The notes beneath the pieces are model-generated. The model was not told where the DNA came from. It ran no database searches and saw only the letters and a program-made list of their open reading frames with translations. The position numbers were made by a program, and so were the translations under genes. A DNA stretch of 64,000 nucleotides from Nostoc sphaeroides. Lineage in GTDB: Bacteria > Cyanobacteriota > Cyanobacteriia > Cyanobacteriales > Nostocaceae. Location: contig NZ_CP031941.1 in NCBI RefSeq assembly GCF_003443655.1, positions 4,400,501 through 4,464,500 of the forward strand. Direction: 5' to 3'. Below are positions 8,341 through 17,567 of the stretch, piece after piece; positions within the stretch are counted from its first letter, which is position 1, and each line of letters begins with the position of its first letter.

Positions 8341-10177
8341 CCCGGATTTCTCACAAAGTCTGAAAACACCAGAGTCAAAAACTGCTAAAATCTATATATA
8401 GCAAGCATTTTAGCAGTTTTAAAGCATGACTCGACCAGCAGAGCGATCGCTCCCAAAACAGAACAGAAAGAACAACCAAAATCACCCCCAGTCGTAGTTA
8501 ATTTCAACGGGGGACAGGTAACATCTGATGCTGGTTTAAGCTTAATTGCGGAACTAGACCGAAAACTGCAAATAACATCACGGTTGGCAGTATGTTTCCA
8601 AGATTACCGTCAGTCAAACCGAATGTTGCATCCTATCGAAAGCTTAATTGCACAACGGATATATGGCTTAGTCATGGGATACGAAGATTTGAACGACCAT
8701 GAAGAGTTACGTCATGATCCAATGTTTGCTCTAGCATTACAAAAAAGAATTGGTATAGAAAACGAACTGACTGTATTAGCAGGCAAAAGCACATTAAATA
8801 GGCTGGAACATTGTCCAGAAGATGTAGAGCAAGGAGCAGACAGTCGTTATCATAAAATCGGGCATTGTCCATCAAAAATTGAAAGTCTATTTGTGGATAT
8901 ATTTCTAGAATCTTACGCCAAAGAACCACGACAAATTATTTTAGACTTGGATGTAACTGATGATTTAGTACATGGAACTCAGGAGCAAGTTTTTTTCAAT
9001 ACTTATTACGCAGGATACTGCTATGCTCCACAAAATATTTTTTGTGGCAAACACTTATTGGCAGCAAAACTACGACCTTCAAATGTAGACCCAGCAGCAG
9101 GGGCATTAGAAGAGCTACAAAGAGTTATTAAACAAATACGTGACCAATGGAGTAATGTCCAGATTCTAGTACGTGGAGATAGTGCCTATTCACGAGATAA
9201 CATAATGGAGTGGTGTGAGTCCCAAACGGGAGTTGATTACGTTTTTGGATTGGCGCAAAACAGTCGTTTAATTCAGATGACTACCACGACTAAAAACAGA
9301 GCCTCGCTTGAGTATGAGCAGAAACTATCAACAGTAGTTTCATTTTTGGAAACTGTATTTAACCCAGGTGAACAACTTCCTGAAGTTGCTTATAACTTGA
9401 TTAATAACTCAATTTGGTATAAATCTTTAAACTACCAGACTCGTGAATCTTGGAGTCGTAGTCGCCGTGTTGTCTGTAAAGTTGAGTCTGGAGTCAAGGG
9501 AACCAATATCCGTTTTGTTGTCACATCAATTACTACAGATAAGATGGCTCCAGGTGAACTTTATACCCAGAAATATTGTCCTAGAGGTGAGATGGAAAAT
9601 CGCTTTAAAGAACAACAACTGGAACTTTTTAGCGATAGAACCAGTACACACACATTTGCGGGCAATCAGTTACGATTGTGGTTTTCTTCTATAGCTTACG
9701 CTTTGATGAATGCCTTGCGGTCAAAATGTTTGGCGAAGACAGAACTACAAAACGCCCAAGTCGGAACTATTCGGACTAAATTACTGAAATTAGGCGCAGT
9801 GATTACTGTAAGCGCACAGCGAATTTTAATTGCAATTAGTAGCTCAAGTCCTTCTAAATATATTTGGGCTGCTGCTTACAGATGCTTAAAAATGCTGCCA
9901 AATACTGCTTAATATTAGTTTTGCTGCATTTCCACTCATCTCTAATTAATGATGCTTTCAGCTTGGTTTGATCCAAGTCTACTTTTGAAATGCTTAATTT
10001 TATGAACCGAGCATTTCGGTTTCAGTAATCATAAAAATATAGTGCTAATTTTGTCTTTAATATCAAGTTTTATACTTAATTAATTTTCCTACCTAAATTT
10101 GAATTGATGGTGTATCAAAAAAAATGTCTTACATGACCTCATGTAAGACATTTTTTATTGCTTGTGAGAAATCCGGG
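8341..10177 (+). mobile_element. IS1380-family insertion sequence, complete
   Basis: A 16-bp perfect terminal inverted repeat, CCCGGATTTCTCACAA, lies at 8341-8356 and as its complement at 10162-10177. It is flanked by a 4-bp direct repeat ATCT (8337-8340 and 10178-10181). Length is 1,837 bp. It carries one transposase gene and about 260 bp of non-coding sequence at the right end, including a hairpin AATGTCTTACATGA/TCATGTAAGACATT at about 10121-10151. Intact ends and a clean target duplication imply a recent insertion. It splits a PEP-CTERM gene. Confidence 0.88.
8426..9912 (+). CDS. IS1380-family DDE transposase; 5' end needs a -1 frameshift
   Basis: The main frame covers the whole family: VVNFNGGQVTSDAGL, YEDLNDHEELRHDP, STLNRLE, LDLDVTDD (first D), LVRGDSAYS (second D), and RGEMENRFKEQ (catalytic E). 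The best ATG (8426, MTRPAERSLP) is in the other frame and hits a stop after 23 codons. The main frame has no ATG before 8584 (TTG), which would cut off the conserved N-terminus. The two frames join at CCCAAAA (8452-8458), positioned exactly as a C CCA AAA slippery heptamer; a -1 shift gives about 495 residues. Either programmed frameshifting or a one-base deletion explains this. Confidence 0.82.
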
Positions 10178-10441
10178 ATCTGCCTCTGTATAGTTAGCAA
10201 CTAAGTAGTTGAATGCAACTGCTAATCCATTCTCAACTCCCAATGTCTCAAGACCTGTATTGGTTAAGGTCGAGTCATCGTATTGAAAAGAGCCGAAATA
10301 CTGACCGGGATTATTGCCATATATGGCATTCACAGTGAAATCGTAATTAACTAAAGCAGCTTGCACCGGTTTAGCCCCAATAGCAGCAACAGAGATGGTA
10401 GCTGCAATAGTAGCAATGGCAAGATTTTTAGCTAATTTCAT
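10178..10441 (-). pseudogene. PEP-CTERM protein, N-terminal half (disrupted by IS1380-family insertion)
   Basis: It starts with MKLAKNLAIATIAATISV, a Sec signal peptide ending AKPVQAA, preceded by a GGAG ribosome site. The mature part begins LVNYDFTVNAIYGNN and continues FGSFQYDDS, as in cyanobacterial PEP-CTERM proteins. The native frame ends at YTEAD at the IS junction. The reading frame runs 13 more codons into the IS end before a stop at 10139. The product would be secreted but would lack the C-terminal sorting signal. The 3' half is at 8052-8340. Confidence 0.85.
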
Positions 10442-10456
10442 CAAAAAATACTCCAA

Positions 10457-11296
10457 AGTTAAAAAATGAATAATCCTGTAATTTCATTTAAATAAGCTTT
10501 TAACCACTCTGTACAGGTTAAGAAATATCGAACAAAAGAGTATTTTTATCAAATCTTTAAGCTTGTCACATATATATAAATTTCCTGTGAAGTGAAAATT
10601 CAACTCATCCACTCAGACGCAAAAAGTTTAAACCTCTGACTTTAGATTGCTGTCATTAATAAAATTTTTGTTACTGTCAGATTGTCATAAAATTATATGA
10701 AAATGATTCATCAAACCTCATTAATAGTAAGTGATTAAACAAATTTGAAGCTCATAATTTCTAAAATTTTATTCAAAAATTAGATAAATCAGTAAAAAAT
10801 ATTCTTATTCTCAATCTATATTTATCCAAGTATATCGCCCATCAAAAAGCTGTTTATCACCTATATCATTAGGATGCCAAAAGATAATGGTTATCATCCT
10901 CTTAGGCAGAATAGGAAGTTGATTGCAAGTTTTGATTACCAATAAACTCATGTGTAATTAGTAACAAATAATTAACAGGATGATTGCTGGAAATTGCAAG
11001 TTTTAATCTGCTTTGATTTATAATTTTAACAAAAGCATTACCATTTCTTAAATTAAGTAGGATAAATTTTTAATAGACACCTATTTTTTTAGTATTCGTC
11101 TATTTCTGAATCTAAAAAAACATATTTTGAGATTGGTAAGTAATTTTATAAAAAAGGCATGGGGAAAAAGTTTTTAACCATAGCCTATTCAAAGACAATA
11201 TTTAAGGATATACATTCCCAATTGAGAAAATCCTCGCCACAAATACGACTGGTGGGAACTTTTGAAGTTACTACTGTACAAAAAGGTTTTTGAATA
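10457..11296. other. 840-bp AT-rich spacer upstream of CDF exporter
   Basis: No ORF with gene-like features is seen. It holds the candidate Zur/Fur-type palindrome at 10883-10895. The remainder is AT-rich without obvious repeats. The start of the CDF gene at 11297 has only a weak ribosome site. Confidence 0.5.
10883..10895. promoter_or_regulatory. Candidate Zur/Fur-type operator
   Basis: GATAATGGTTATC is a 5-3-5 palindrome (GATAA/TTATC) resembling FUR-family operators, including zinc-regulator boxes. It lies about 400 bp upstream of a cation-diffusion-facilitator exporter, with no gene in between. The distance is long for direct repression, so the link to that gene is inference. Confidence 0.35.
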
Positions 11297-12289
11297 ATGG
11301 TTTCACTTCAATGGTGTGGATGTACAGATAATCAGGTAAAAGTAGTTAATAATTATCAGAAAGGAAAAAATTTGTGGATAACAGTAGGTTTACTTGCTGT
11401 TTTTTTTGTTGCTGAGTGGAGCGTGGGTTTATGGAGTCAAAGTTTATCTCTACAGGCGGATGCGGGACACATATTATCAGATATTACAGCCTTATGTATA
11501 TCGCTACTTGCTAGTTTTTTGGCAAAGCAACCAGCTAATAAAAAAGCAACATTTGGACATCAACGAATTGAAGTTTTAGCAGCCTTAGTGAATGGATTAG
11601 GTTTAGTTGCGATCGCTACTTTTATCATATTGGAAGCTATTCAACGCTGGCAACATCCAGCAGCAATTTTAGGCATACCAATGTTAGCAATTGCAGTATT
11701 AGGTTTAATCGTCAATCTGCTCAATATTACTTTGCTTCATCCTCACACTCACGACGACTTAAACCTGCGGGGAGCTTTGCTTCACGTCATCGCCGATACT
11801 GTTAGTTCTGTTGGCGTAATTATAGCTGCTTTAGTAGTTCATCTTTGGGATTGGTGGTGGGCAGATGTTGCTATAAGTATATTCGTTGCAATCTTTACGG
11901 GTTTGAGTGCTTTACCTTTAGTGCAAGAAAGTTTAAAGATTTTTTTGGAGTATGCACCGGAATCAATAGACCCTTTTGAGGTGGAAATATCTCTCAAATC
12001 TTTTCCTGGTGTTGTTGAAGTAGAAAAACTTCACATCTGGACAATTAGCTTAGATAAGGTAATGCTTTGCGCCAAATTGACAGTTGAATGTGCAACTATC
12101 CAGGAACGCGATCGCTTACTTACTAAGTTAGAAACTCACATCCGAAAAACTTTTAATATTGCTGAGATAACTTTGCAGCTAACTAGCTCTATAAAACCTT
12201 CAGCGTTGCCAATTCATCCTTTATTTAACCAAGATTTAGTTTTCATGTTGTCTGCAAGGAAAAACAATTCAACCCTAGAACATAGCTAA
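11297..12289 (+). CDS. Cation diffusion facilitator (CDF) metal exporter
   Basis: 330 residues with six predicted membrane segments. The metal site is shown by DAGHILSD (about 56-63) in TM2 and HVIADTVSS in TM5, the HxxxD pair typical of Zn/Cd/Co exporters. The cytosolic C-terminal domain (about 215-300) has the ferredoxin-like CDF fold with VVEVEKLHIWTI. The His loop PHTHDD between TM4 and TM5 is short. It exports divalent metal, probably zinc, from the cytoplasm by proton antiport. The CGC near the N-terminus (QWCGCTD) may bind metal. Confidence 0.9.
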   Translation: MVSLQWCGCTDNQVKVVNNYQKGKNLWITVGLLAVFFVAEWSVGLWSQSLSLQADAGHILSDITALCISLLASFLAKQPANKKATFGHQRIEVLAALVNGLGLVAIATFIILEAIQRWQHPAAILGIPMLAIAVLGLIVNLLNITLLHPHTHDDLNLRGALLHVIADTVSSVGVIIAALVVHLWDWWWADVAISIFVAIFTGLSALPLVQESLKIFLEYAPESIDPFEVEISLKSFPGVVEVEKLHIWTISLDKVMLCAKLTVECATIQERDRLLTKLETHIRKTFNIAEITLQLTSSIKPSALPIHPLFNQDLVFMLSARKNNSTLEHS

Positions 12290-12420
12290 ATACATAATTT
12301 TACTAATTACCGCTATAAATACCAAAATATTTTTGCTAATTTATCCTACCTATATTTGGTTTTTAAAACTTATTTAAACATAATGCTTATTAGCATTATT
12401 GCAATTGTCAAAGCATAGCG

Positions 12421-12452
12421 ATGTCTACGACGGGCTACGCCTACGCTGATTG
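12421..12452 (+). repeat. Small dispersed repeat (GCGATGTCTACGACGGGCTA family)
   Basis: The sequence GATGTCTACGACGGGCTACG continuing CCTACGC also occurs at about 19354-19383 and, with changes, at 34008-34033. It is short and non-coding, and here lies just upstream of a small ORF. Confidence 0.55.
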
Positions 12453-12482
12453 CAACTCGGTTATTTACTAAGAGGTTTCCTG

Positions 12483-12722
12483 ATGATGACTTTCATTCAA
12501 AAATCCCCAATGATTTCATTAATTAAACAGTACAAGCGCACCTTGGCTTGGTTCATGTCTGGTCTGCTTTTGACAGTTTTGTTGTTTTTAGGAACATCAA
12601 ATCAACAACCAGCAACCGCCTCTAATCCAAGTTATGCCGCAGCCCCTACTCAGGTAGATGTGACTGCAACATACTCAGACTTTGGTGCTACTCATCTAGA
12701 ACCAAATTTTTATCAAAATTAA
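12483..12722 (+). CDS. Short secreted protein; duplicate of the PhoA-type leader region
   Basis: About 79 residues from ATG 12483 (AAGAGG eight bases upstream). The segment MISLIKQYKRTLAWFMSGLL followed by LTVLLFLGTSN lines up with the first 30 residues of the next gene's product (MISFLQKYKRFLALTMAGLL). After that signal peptide and an Ala-rich cleavage site come only about 30 residues, ending at NFYQN. It is either a small secreted protein in its own right or the remnant of a duplicated phosphatase gene cut after the leader. It lies 39 bp upstream of the phosphatase gene and could be co-transcribed. Confidence 0.6.
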   Translation: MMTFIQKSPMISLIKQYKRTLAWFMSGLLLTVLLFLGTSNQQPATASNPSYAAAPTQVDVTATYSDFGATHLEPNFYQN

Positions 12723-12761
12723 CGCCTAACTCTTGCTCAATTAACTTTAAGGCACACTGCA

Positions 12762-14732
12762 ATGATTTCATTTTTGCAAAAGTACAAGCGATTTCTAGCC
12801 TTGACTATGGCTGGCTTGCTTTGTACCGTTCTGCTGGTATTTGGTAATTCTGTTTTTCAGCCTACCCTAGCTGCTGGTAATGGAATTAACGTAATTATCA
12901 TGATTGGCGATGGTATGGGTTGGGAAATGGCACGAGCCGCAGCCGTTGCCAAAGGTGCGCCTTTTTACACAAGTGGTAAAGGTTCAGGTCTTAGCTTCCA
13001 AAAGCTCACTGGATATGGATTGGTGACTACTTACGGCACAACAATTCAGGGAAATACACCAGCCAATCCAACAGACCAGCCCCATCTAACAGGTAACTCT
13101 GCTCTAGATAACTCTAATCCACTCACGGGTGCAAGTCCTGTTCGTCCTAACTTCTCATTCCAGCCTACTCCTTTTAACCCTGGCAATAGATTTGATGGCA
13201 ATAGCCTAGAGGATGGTAATCTGGCGGGTTATGACATCAGTAAGGGCGGCCCTGTTCCTTGGGTTCCTTTGACCCCTGCTAATTCTGGTACTTATGACAA
13301 AGATTACATCAAGTACAGTTATCCCGACTCTGCTAATACAGCTACAACTCTGTATACAGGGGTAAAAAGCTTTAACAATGCGATGGGGGTAGACATTTAC
13401 GAGAAGAAGTTGAAAACCATCCTAGAAATTGCCAAAGAAAAAGGTAAGTCTACAGGCTTGGTAACTTCCGTACCTATTAGCCATGCAACCCCTGGTGCTG
13501 CGGCTTCTTTCGTAAATCGTCGTAGCAAGTATGACAGTGTTTACGACCCCAGCAAGACCAACCAAGACAGCATTTTGCAACAAACATTGCTGAACTTTAA
13601 GCCCAATATTTTGTTGGGTGGCGGTCATCCTAAAGATTTTGAAAATAGAGAAAGCACAAGTACAGCAGAGGGCGTCTTTAAGTATACGTACATTACCGAA
13701 GACACTTACCAGCATCTGAAGAATAATCCTACGTCCAATCGTTACGGCTATACCTTTTTGGAACGCGGCCCTAATGCAGCTAAGACACTGCTAAAAACGG
13801 CTGCTAAAATTGACCCCAACAAGGGAGGCAGATTATTTGGTCTGTATGGTGCGCGTGGACAAAATGGCAACATTCCCGTTAGTTCTTCTAAGGGAGACTA
13901 TAGTTTGACAGGTCTGGACAACTTCTCACTCTATACCTCTGTTGTCAAGCCTGGAACTGCGGCTACCTGTCCATCAGGTCAGATAATCACTGGTACTGCT
14001 GGGGATTGTGTTCCTGTCATTGATGCAGCTGGTAATCCCATCGCTCCTAATGCTCCTGCACCCGATACTGTTCGTCCTCTGGCTCCCGGTGAAACTGATG
14101 CCAGCTTTATCGCTAAAGAGATTAACGAAAATCCAACTTTAGCTGATTTAACCAAAGCAGCTTTAACCGTTTTAGGTAAAGACAAAGATGGCTTCTGGTT
14201 GATGGTTGAGGGAGGCGATATCGACTGGGCTGCTCATGACAACAACATGGATAACCTGATTGGTACCATGAATGATTTTGATAAGGCAGTCCAGCAGGTC
14301 ATTAGTTGGGTAGATCATCATGGTGGTTGGAGCAAGAACCTGCTGTTGGTTACTGCTGACCATGACCATTACCTAACTCTAAATAATGACTTTGCCTCTA
14401 AATTGACTCCCAATCCTAACCCAAATCAGGCTAAAGGCTTGAAGTATAACGCCAAGGACATCACCTTCGTTAAGCACAATCCTACTGATGCTGGTCACTT
14501 CTGGGGGTCTGATCCAAATTACAAATATCTCTGGGGTAGCCATAGCCGCCGCGTTGTACCTGTTTACTACCAGGGTGCTTACGCATCAACTTTGACGCGA
14601 TCGCTAGGACAAGGCTTCCAGATTAAAGATAGCTCTGGTACTTACAGTGTGCCTGGTGTTCGGGGCGTGGTTGACCAAAGTCATATCTTCCAAGCCATGA
14701 AAACTGCGATCACAAACAAGCCTGTGAATTGA
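12762..14732 (+). CDS. phoA: Alkaline phosphatase, PhoA superfamily
   Basis: 656 residues. Signal peptide (1-37, MISFLQKYKRFLALTMAGLL plus Ala-rich cleavage site), then the metal-site motif IIMIGDGMGWEMARAA. The nucleophile region is DSANTATTLYTGVK, with the catalytic Ser in DSA. Further metal ligands lie in HATPGAAASF, VEGGDIDWAAHDNN and TADHDHY, and a C-terminal His in WGSHSRRVVP. It cleaves phosphomonoesters outside the cell membrane to release phosphate. It is longer than E. coli PhoA (about 470), with insertions at about 85-170 and 400-450. With phoX upstream the region encodes two unrelated phosphatases. Confidence 0.92.
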   Translation: MISFLQKYKRFLALTMAGLLCTVLLVFGNSVFQPTLAAGNGINVIIMIGDGMGWEMARAAAVAKGAPFYTSGKGSGLSFQKLTGYGLVTTYGTTIQGNTPANPTDQPHLTGNSALDNSNPLTGASPVRPNFSFQPTPFNPGNRFDGNSLEDGNLAGYDISKGGPVPWVPLTPANSGTYDKDYIKYSYPDSANTATTLYTGVKSFNNAMGVDIYEKKLKTILEIAKEKGKSTGLVTSVPISHATPGAAASFVNRRSKYDSVYDPSKTNQDSILQQTLLNFKPNILLGGGHPKDFENRESTSTAEGVFKYTYITEDTYQHLKNNPTSNRYGYTFLERGPNAAKTLLKTAAKIDPNKGGRLFGLYGARGQNGNIPVSSSKGDYSLTGLDNFSLYTSVVKPGTAATCPSGQIITGTAGDCVPVIDAAGNPIAPNAPAPDTVRPLAPGETDASFIAKEINENPTLADLTKAALTVLGKDKDGFWLMVEGGDIDWAAHDNNMDNLIGTMNDFDKAVQQVISWVDHHGGWSKNLLLVTADHDHYLTLNNDFASKLTPNPNPNQAKGLKYNAKDITFVKHNPTDAGHFWGSDPNYKYLWGSHSRRVVPVYYQGAYASTLTRSLGQGFQIKDSSGTYSVPGVRGVVDQSHIFQAMKTAITNKPVN

Positions 14733-14852
14733 ATACACCGCTTCACTAAAACTAACTGAAAAGCTTTGTTTTGCAGAGACGTGGTAACACACGTCTCTGT
14801 CTCAAAAAACTATTGCGGTATTATTGCACCTGTTCTTTTATCAAGGGAAAAA

Positions 14853-15359
14853 ATGACTGACTCCATCTTCAAGAAGTTAGCAGCTGCAACGGTAGGAACT
14901 GCTTTGATTTTTTCGTTAGGGGAGACTATCCCGGCTCAAGCAGCAGCCCTAACTTATAATTTTTCCAACGACGATAAAACTCTCACAGGTACTTTTTCAT
15001 TTGATCAAGCAGCAGCAGACGATCAAGAAGTAACGATCGCAGAAGGTTTAAAGATTTCTGCTAGCTATGGTGGCCAGTCATACACTGAAGCGGATGATCC
15101 TTTAGCTTCAGTTTTCACCGACTTTTCGGGAACAATTTTTAACCAAGCGGGGTTAGGGTTATATTTTACACCTAGCGCTTTTAATGTCTACCGCGAAAAT
15201 TTTATCAATCTGAACGATTTAACTAGTACGGGTATTCAGAAAGTTACTTATACCAGTGTTCCAGAGCCAAGTTTAATGCTTGGATTGTCTGTATTCGGGT
15301 TAAGTTTGTTCTTGAGTAAAAAAATAGCATTTTCTAAACCATCAAGCACAAAAGCTTAA
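14853..15359 (+). CDS. PEP-CTERM sorting-signal protein
   Basis: 168 residues from ATG 14853, with AAGGGA ten bases upstream; upstream in-frame codons lack a ribosome site. Signal peptide MTDSIFKKLAAATVGTALIF to PAQAAA. The mature part LTYNFSNDDKTLTGTFSFDQ resembles the domain in the disrupted gene at 8052/10441. It ends with SVPEPSLMLGLSVFGLSLFL and Lys residues: PEP motif, membrane segment and basic tail for exosortase processing. It is secreted and anchored or released at the surface; function unknown. It follows phoA by 120 bp. Confidence 0.85.
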   Translation: MTDSIFKKLAAATVGTALIFSLGETIPAQAAALTYNFSNDDKTLTGTFSFDQAAADDQEVTIAEGLKISASYGGQSYTEADDPLASVFTDFSGTIFNQAGLGLYFTPSAFNVYRENFINLNDLTSTGIQKVTYTSVPEPSLMLGLSVFGLSLFLSKKIAFSKPSSTKA

Positions 15360-16116
15360 ATCAAATTATCAAGAATAACGGGGTGGGATTATCCACCCTG
15401 CAAATTTTTAAAATTATAGGGAAATGCTGAAAACCCGTGAAAAGTAGGACACGCAAGTGTCCGAACTTCGTACTTTAGGCTGCGTTTTGAAAGCAAGTCA
15501 CAAGCCTTTAGGCTTAAGTCAATTTTGTTTCAGAACATGGTAAAATATTCTAATCAGTACAAGATTTAAAAACCTACCCCCAGACTGGGGGAAAGTCTAC
15601 GCCCAAAATATTTTTGAGGAGATATGACTACGCACTTAGTGCAAACGTGGTCAGCCTGGGAACCTGATAAATCAGGATATTAAGAGCGTAATCTCTTAAG
15701 AATCTCCGTACCTTTAGGTCGGAGAGTGTCAAAAAATCTCAAAGCTCAGATTCCCAATTTCTCTAAAAAGTTAGGGAATCTTGTTATTCACATAATAATT
15801 TAGGATTGCTACATCGTTTTATTAGCATCAGACAAGAGTTAACAGTAATGTCTGGGTTTGCAGTTAATTAACCTATTAGTTGTTCTGACTTTTCATGGTA
15901 TGTGGAAAACCCCTCTTCTATTTCTCTCATCCTTTAAGGAGAGAGACTTTGAATTTTCCCTCTTAGAGGGTCGGGAAGGGGGTTAGGGGCTTAGGTTAAT
16001 CGTTAGCTTTTCCACATGATCTGAATTCTCAGATTACTTGTTGCATGAATAAAATATACATGGATTGTTTAGATATAATAATGACTCATTGTTTGTTGTC
16101 CTAAGTGGAGAAATTA
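15360..16116. other. Spacer with IS200/IS605-like remnant and hairpin repeats
   Basis: No gene is seen. GGGTGGGATTATCCACCC (15381-15398) is a short hairpin that may end the PEP-CTERM transcript. The IS605-type right-end remnant is at about 15605-15735. A hairpin-repeat relative ending AATTTAGGATTGC (about 15746-15811) belongs to the family at 38093-38190. The AGAGG-rich repeat at 15900-16015 is related to 49540-49620. Confidence 0.5.
15605..15735 (+). mobile_element. Right-end remnant of an IS200/IS605-type (TnpB) element, possibly omega-RNA-like
   Basis: The stretch has the look of sequence found 3' of tnpB genes. A structured segment (CCTGATAAATCAGG, then TTAAGAGCGTAATCTCTTAA) is followed by a closing hairpin GAATCTCCGTACC-TTTA-GGTCGGAGAGTGTCAA. 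No TnpB frame precedes it, so only the end survives. The assignment rests on pattern resemblance alone. Confidence 0.4.
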
Positions 16117-17319
16117 ATGGGTCGCGCCAAAAAGGTTGTCCTGGCATATTCTGGTGGAGTGGATACCTCCGTTTGCATCCCTTACCTCAAACAGGAGTGG
16201 GGTGTGGAAGAGGTGATTACCCTAGCAGCAGATTTAGGTCAGGGAGATGAATTAGAGCCAGTTCGAGAAAAAGCTCTCAAATCCGGTGCAAGTGAATCCC
16301 TCGTAGCGGATGTCAAAGACAGCTTCGTTAAAGATTACGCCTTTGGGGCGATTCAAGCCAACGCCCTTTATGAAAATCGTTATCCTCTCGGAACTGCTCT
16401 TGCTCGTCCACTGATTGCCAAGGTATTAGTAGAAACAGCCGAAAAATATGGTGCTGATGCGATCGCTCACGGTTGCACCGGCAAAGGTAACGATCAGGTT
16501 CGCTTTGATGTCTCAGTTACCGCCTTAAACCCCAACCTAAAGATCCTCGCACCAGCCAGAGAATGGGGAATGAGCCGTGAGGAAACCATCGCTTATGGTG
16601 AAAAGTTTGGTATCCCCTCACCAGTCAAAAAATCCTCTCCCTACAGCATTGACAAAAATTTGCTCGGTCGTAGTATTGAAGCTGGTTTACTCGAAGATCC
16701 GTCATTTGAGCCACCAGAAGAAATTTATGAAATGACCAAAGCGATCGCTAATACTCCCAACGAGCCAGAGTACATCGAAATTGGCTTCCACGGTGGTATT
16801 CCGACAACCCTCAACGGTATAGCTAAAAAGCCAGTTGAACTAATTGAAGAACTCAATCAGGCGGTAGGAAATCACGGTATCGGACGGATCGATATGATCG
16901 AAAATCGTCTGGTGGGCATCAAATCGCGGGAAATCTACGAATCACCCGCGATGTTAGTGTTAATTCAGGCACATAGGGATTTAGAAAGCTTGACTTTGAC
17001 GGCAGATGTCACCCATTACAAGCGTGGGATTGAAGAAACTTACAGCCAAATCGTTTACAACGGTTTGTGGTACAGTCCACTGAAAGTTGCCCTCGATGCC
17101 TTTATTCAAAAGACACAAGAGCGAGTCTCTGGAACCGTGCGAGTGAAGTTGTTCAAGGGCAACTCTACTATAGTTGGACGTTCGAGCGATAATTCCCTCT
17201 ATACTCCCGATTTGGCAACCTACGGAGCCGAAGACCAATTCGATCACAAAGCTGCTGAAGGCTTTATCTACATTTGGGGGCTACCAACTCGTATTTGGTC
17301 GCAGCAAATTAAAAGTTAG
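16117..17319 (+). CDS. argG: Argininosuccinate synthase
   Basis: 400 residues. ATG 16117 is preceded by GTGGAG; the upstream GTG at 16105 lies in that ribosome site. The ATP pyrophosphatase loop AYSGGVDTS is at residues 9-17. Further family motifs include [45 protein letters not shown] and [17 protein letters not shown]. It condenses citrulline and aspartate with ATP in the cytosol, the penultimate step of arginine synthesis, which also feeds cyanophycin in cyanobacteria. Full length; stands alone. Confidence 0.97.
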   Translation: MGRAKKVVLAYSGGVDTSVCIPYLKQEWGVEEVITLAADLGQGDELEPVREKALKSGASESLVADVKDSFVKDYAFGAIQANALYENRYPLGTALARPLIAKVLVETAEKYGADAIAHGCTGKGNDQVRFDVSVTALNPNLKILAPAREWGMSREETIAYGEKFGIPSPVKKSSPYSIDKNLLGRSIEAGLLEDPSFEPPEEIYEMTKAIANTPNEPEYIEIGFHGGIPTTLNGIAKKPVELIEELNQAVGNHGIGRIDMIENRLVGIKSREIYESPAMLVLIQAHRDLESLTLTADVTHYKRGIEETYSQIVYNGLWYSPLKVALDAFIQKTQERVSGTVRVKLFKGNSTIVGRSSDNSLYTPDLATYGAEDQFDHKAAEGFIYIWGLPTRIWSQQIKS

Positions 17320-17325
17320 GAGTAG

Positions 17326-17384
17326 AGACGCGATTAATCGCGTCTGTACAGGAGTTAGGAGTAGAGACGCGATTAATCGCGTCT
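17326..17384. repeat. Two tandem copies of a palindromic dispersed repeat
   Basis: AGACGCGATTAATCGCGTCT occurs at 17326-17345 and 17365-17384, separated by a GGAGTTAGGAGT heptamer-type spacer. Relatives are at 4218 and 32904. It follows argG and may fold in the mRNA, but it lacks a T-run. Confidence 0.65.
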
Positions 17385-17473
17385 GTTAAAAATGCAAAAT
17401 ACAAAAAGTAAAAATTAAAAAAATAACTTTTTACTTAACTCCAAACTCCAAACTCCTAACTCCAAACTGCAAA

Positions 17474-17564
17474 CCCTTCTCTACGAGACGCTGCGCGAAC
17501 GGCAGGTGTTACAGTGAGCTTGTCGAACTGCTCAGGGCATCGCTCCTAACTCCTAACTCCTAAC
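17474..17564. repeat. Dispersed composite repeat (copy 1 of 2)
   Basis: An approximately 85-bp block from CCCTTCTCTACGAGACGCTG through TGTTACAGTGAGCTTGTC to CTAACTCCTAAC recurs at 40208-40291 with very few changes. It joins a CGAGACGC-type small repeat to a CTAACTC heptamer array. Confidence 0.7.
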
Positions 17565-17567
17565 TTT

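Noticed and set aside
10121-10151. Hairpin near the right end taken as the IS1380 terminal repeat
   Set aside because: The true ends are CCCGGATTTCTCACAA, supported by the ATCT duplication; this hairpin is internal, probably a terminator.
12360-12410. Second Pho box before phoA-like gene
   Set aside because: Only one octamer (TTTAAACA) fits well and the neighbours at 11-bp spacing do not.
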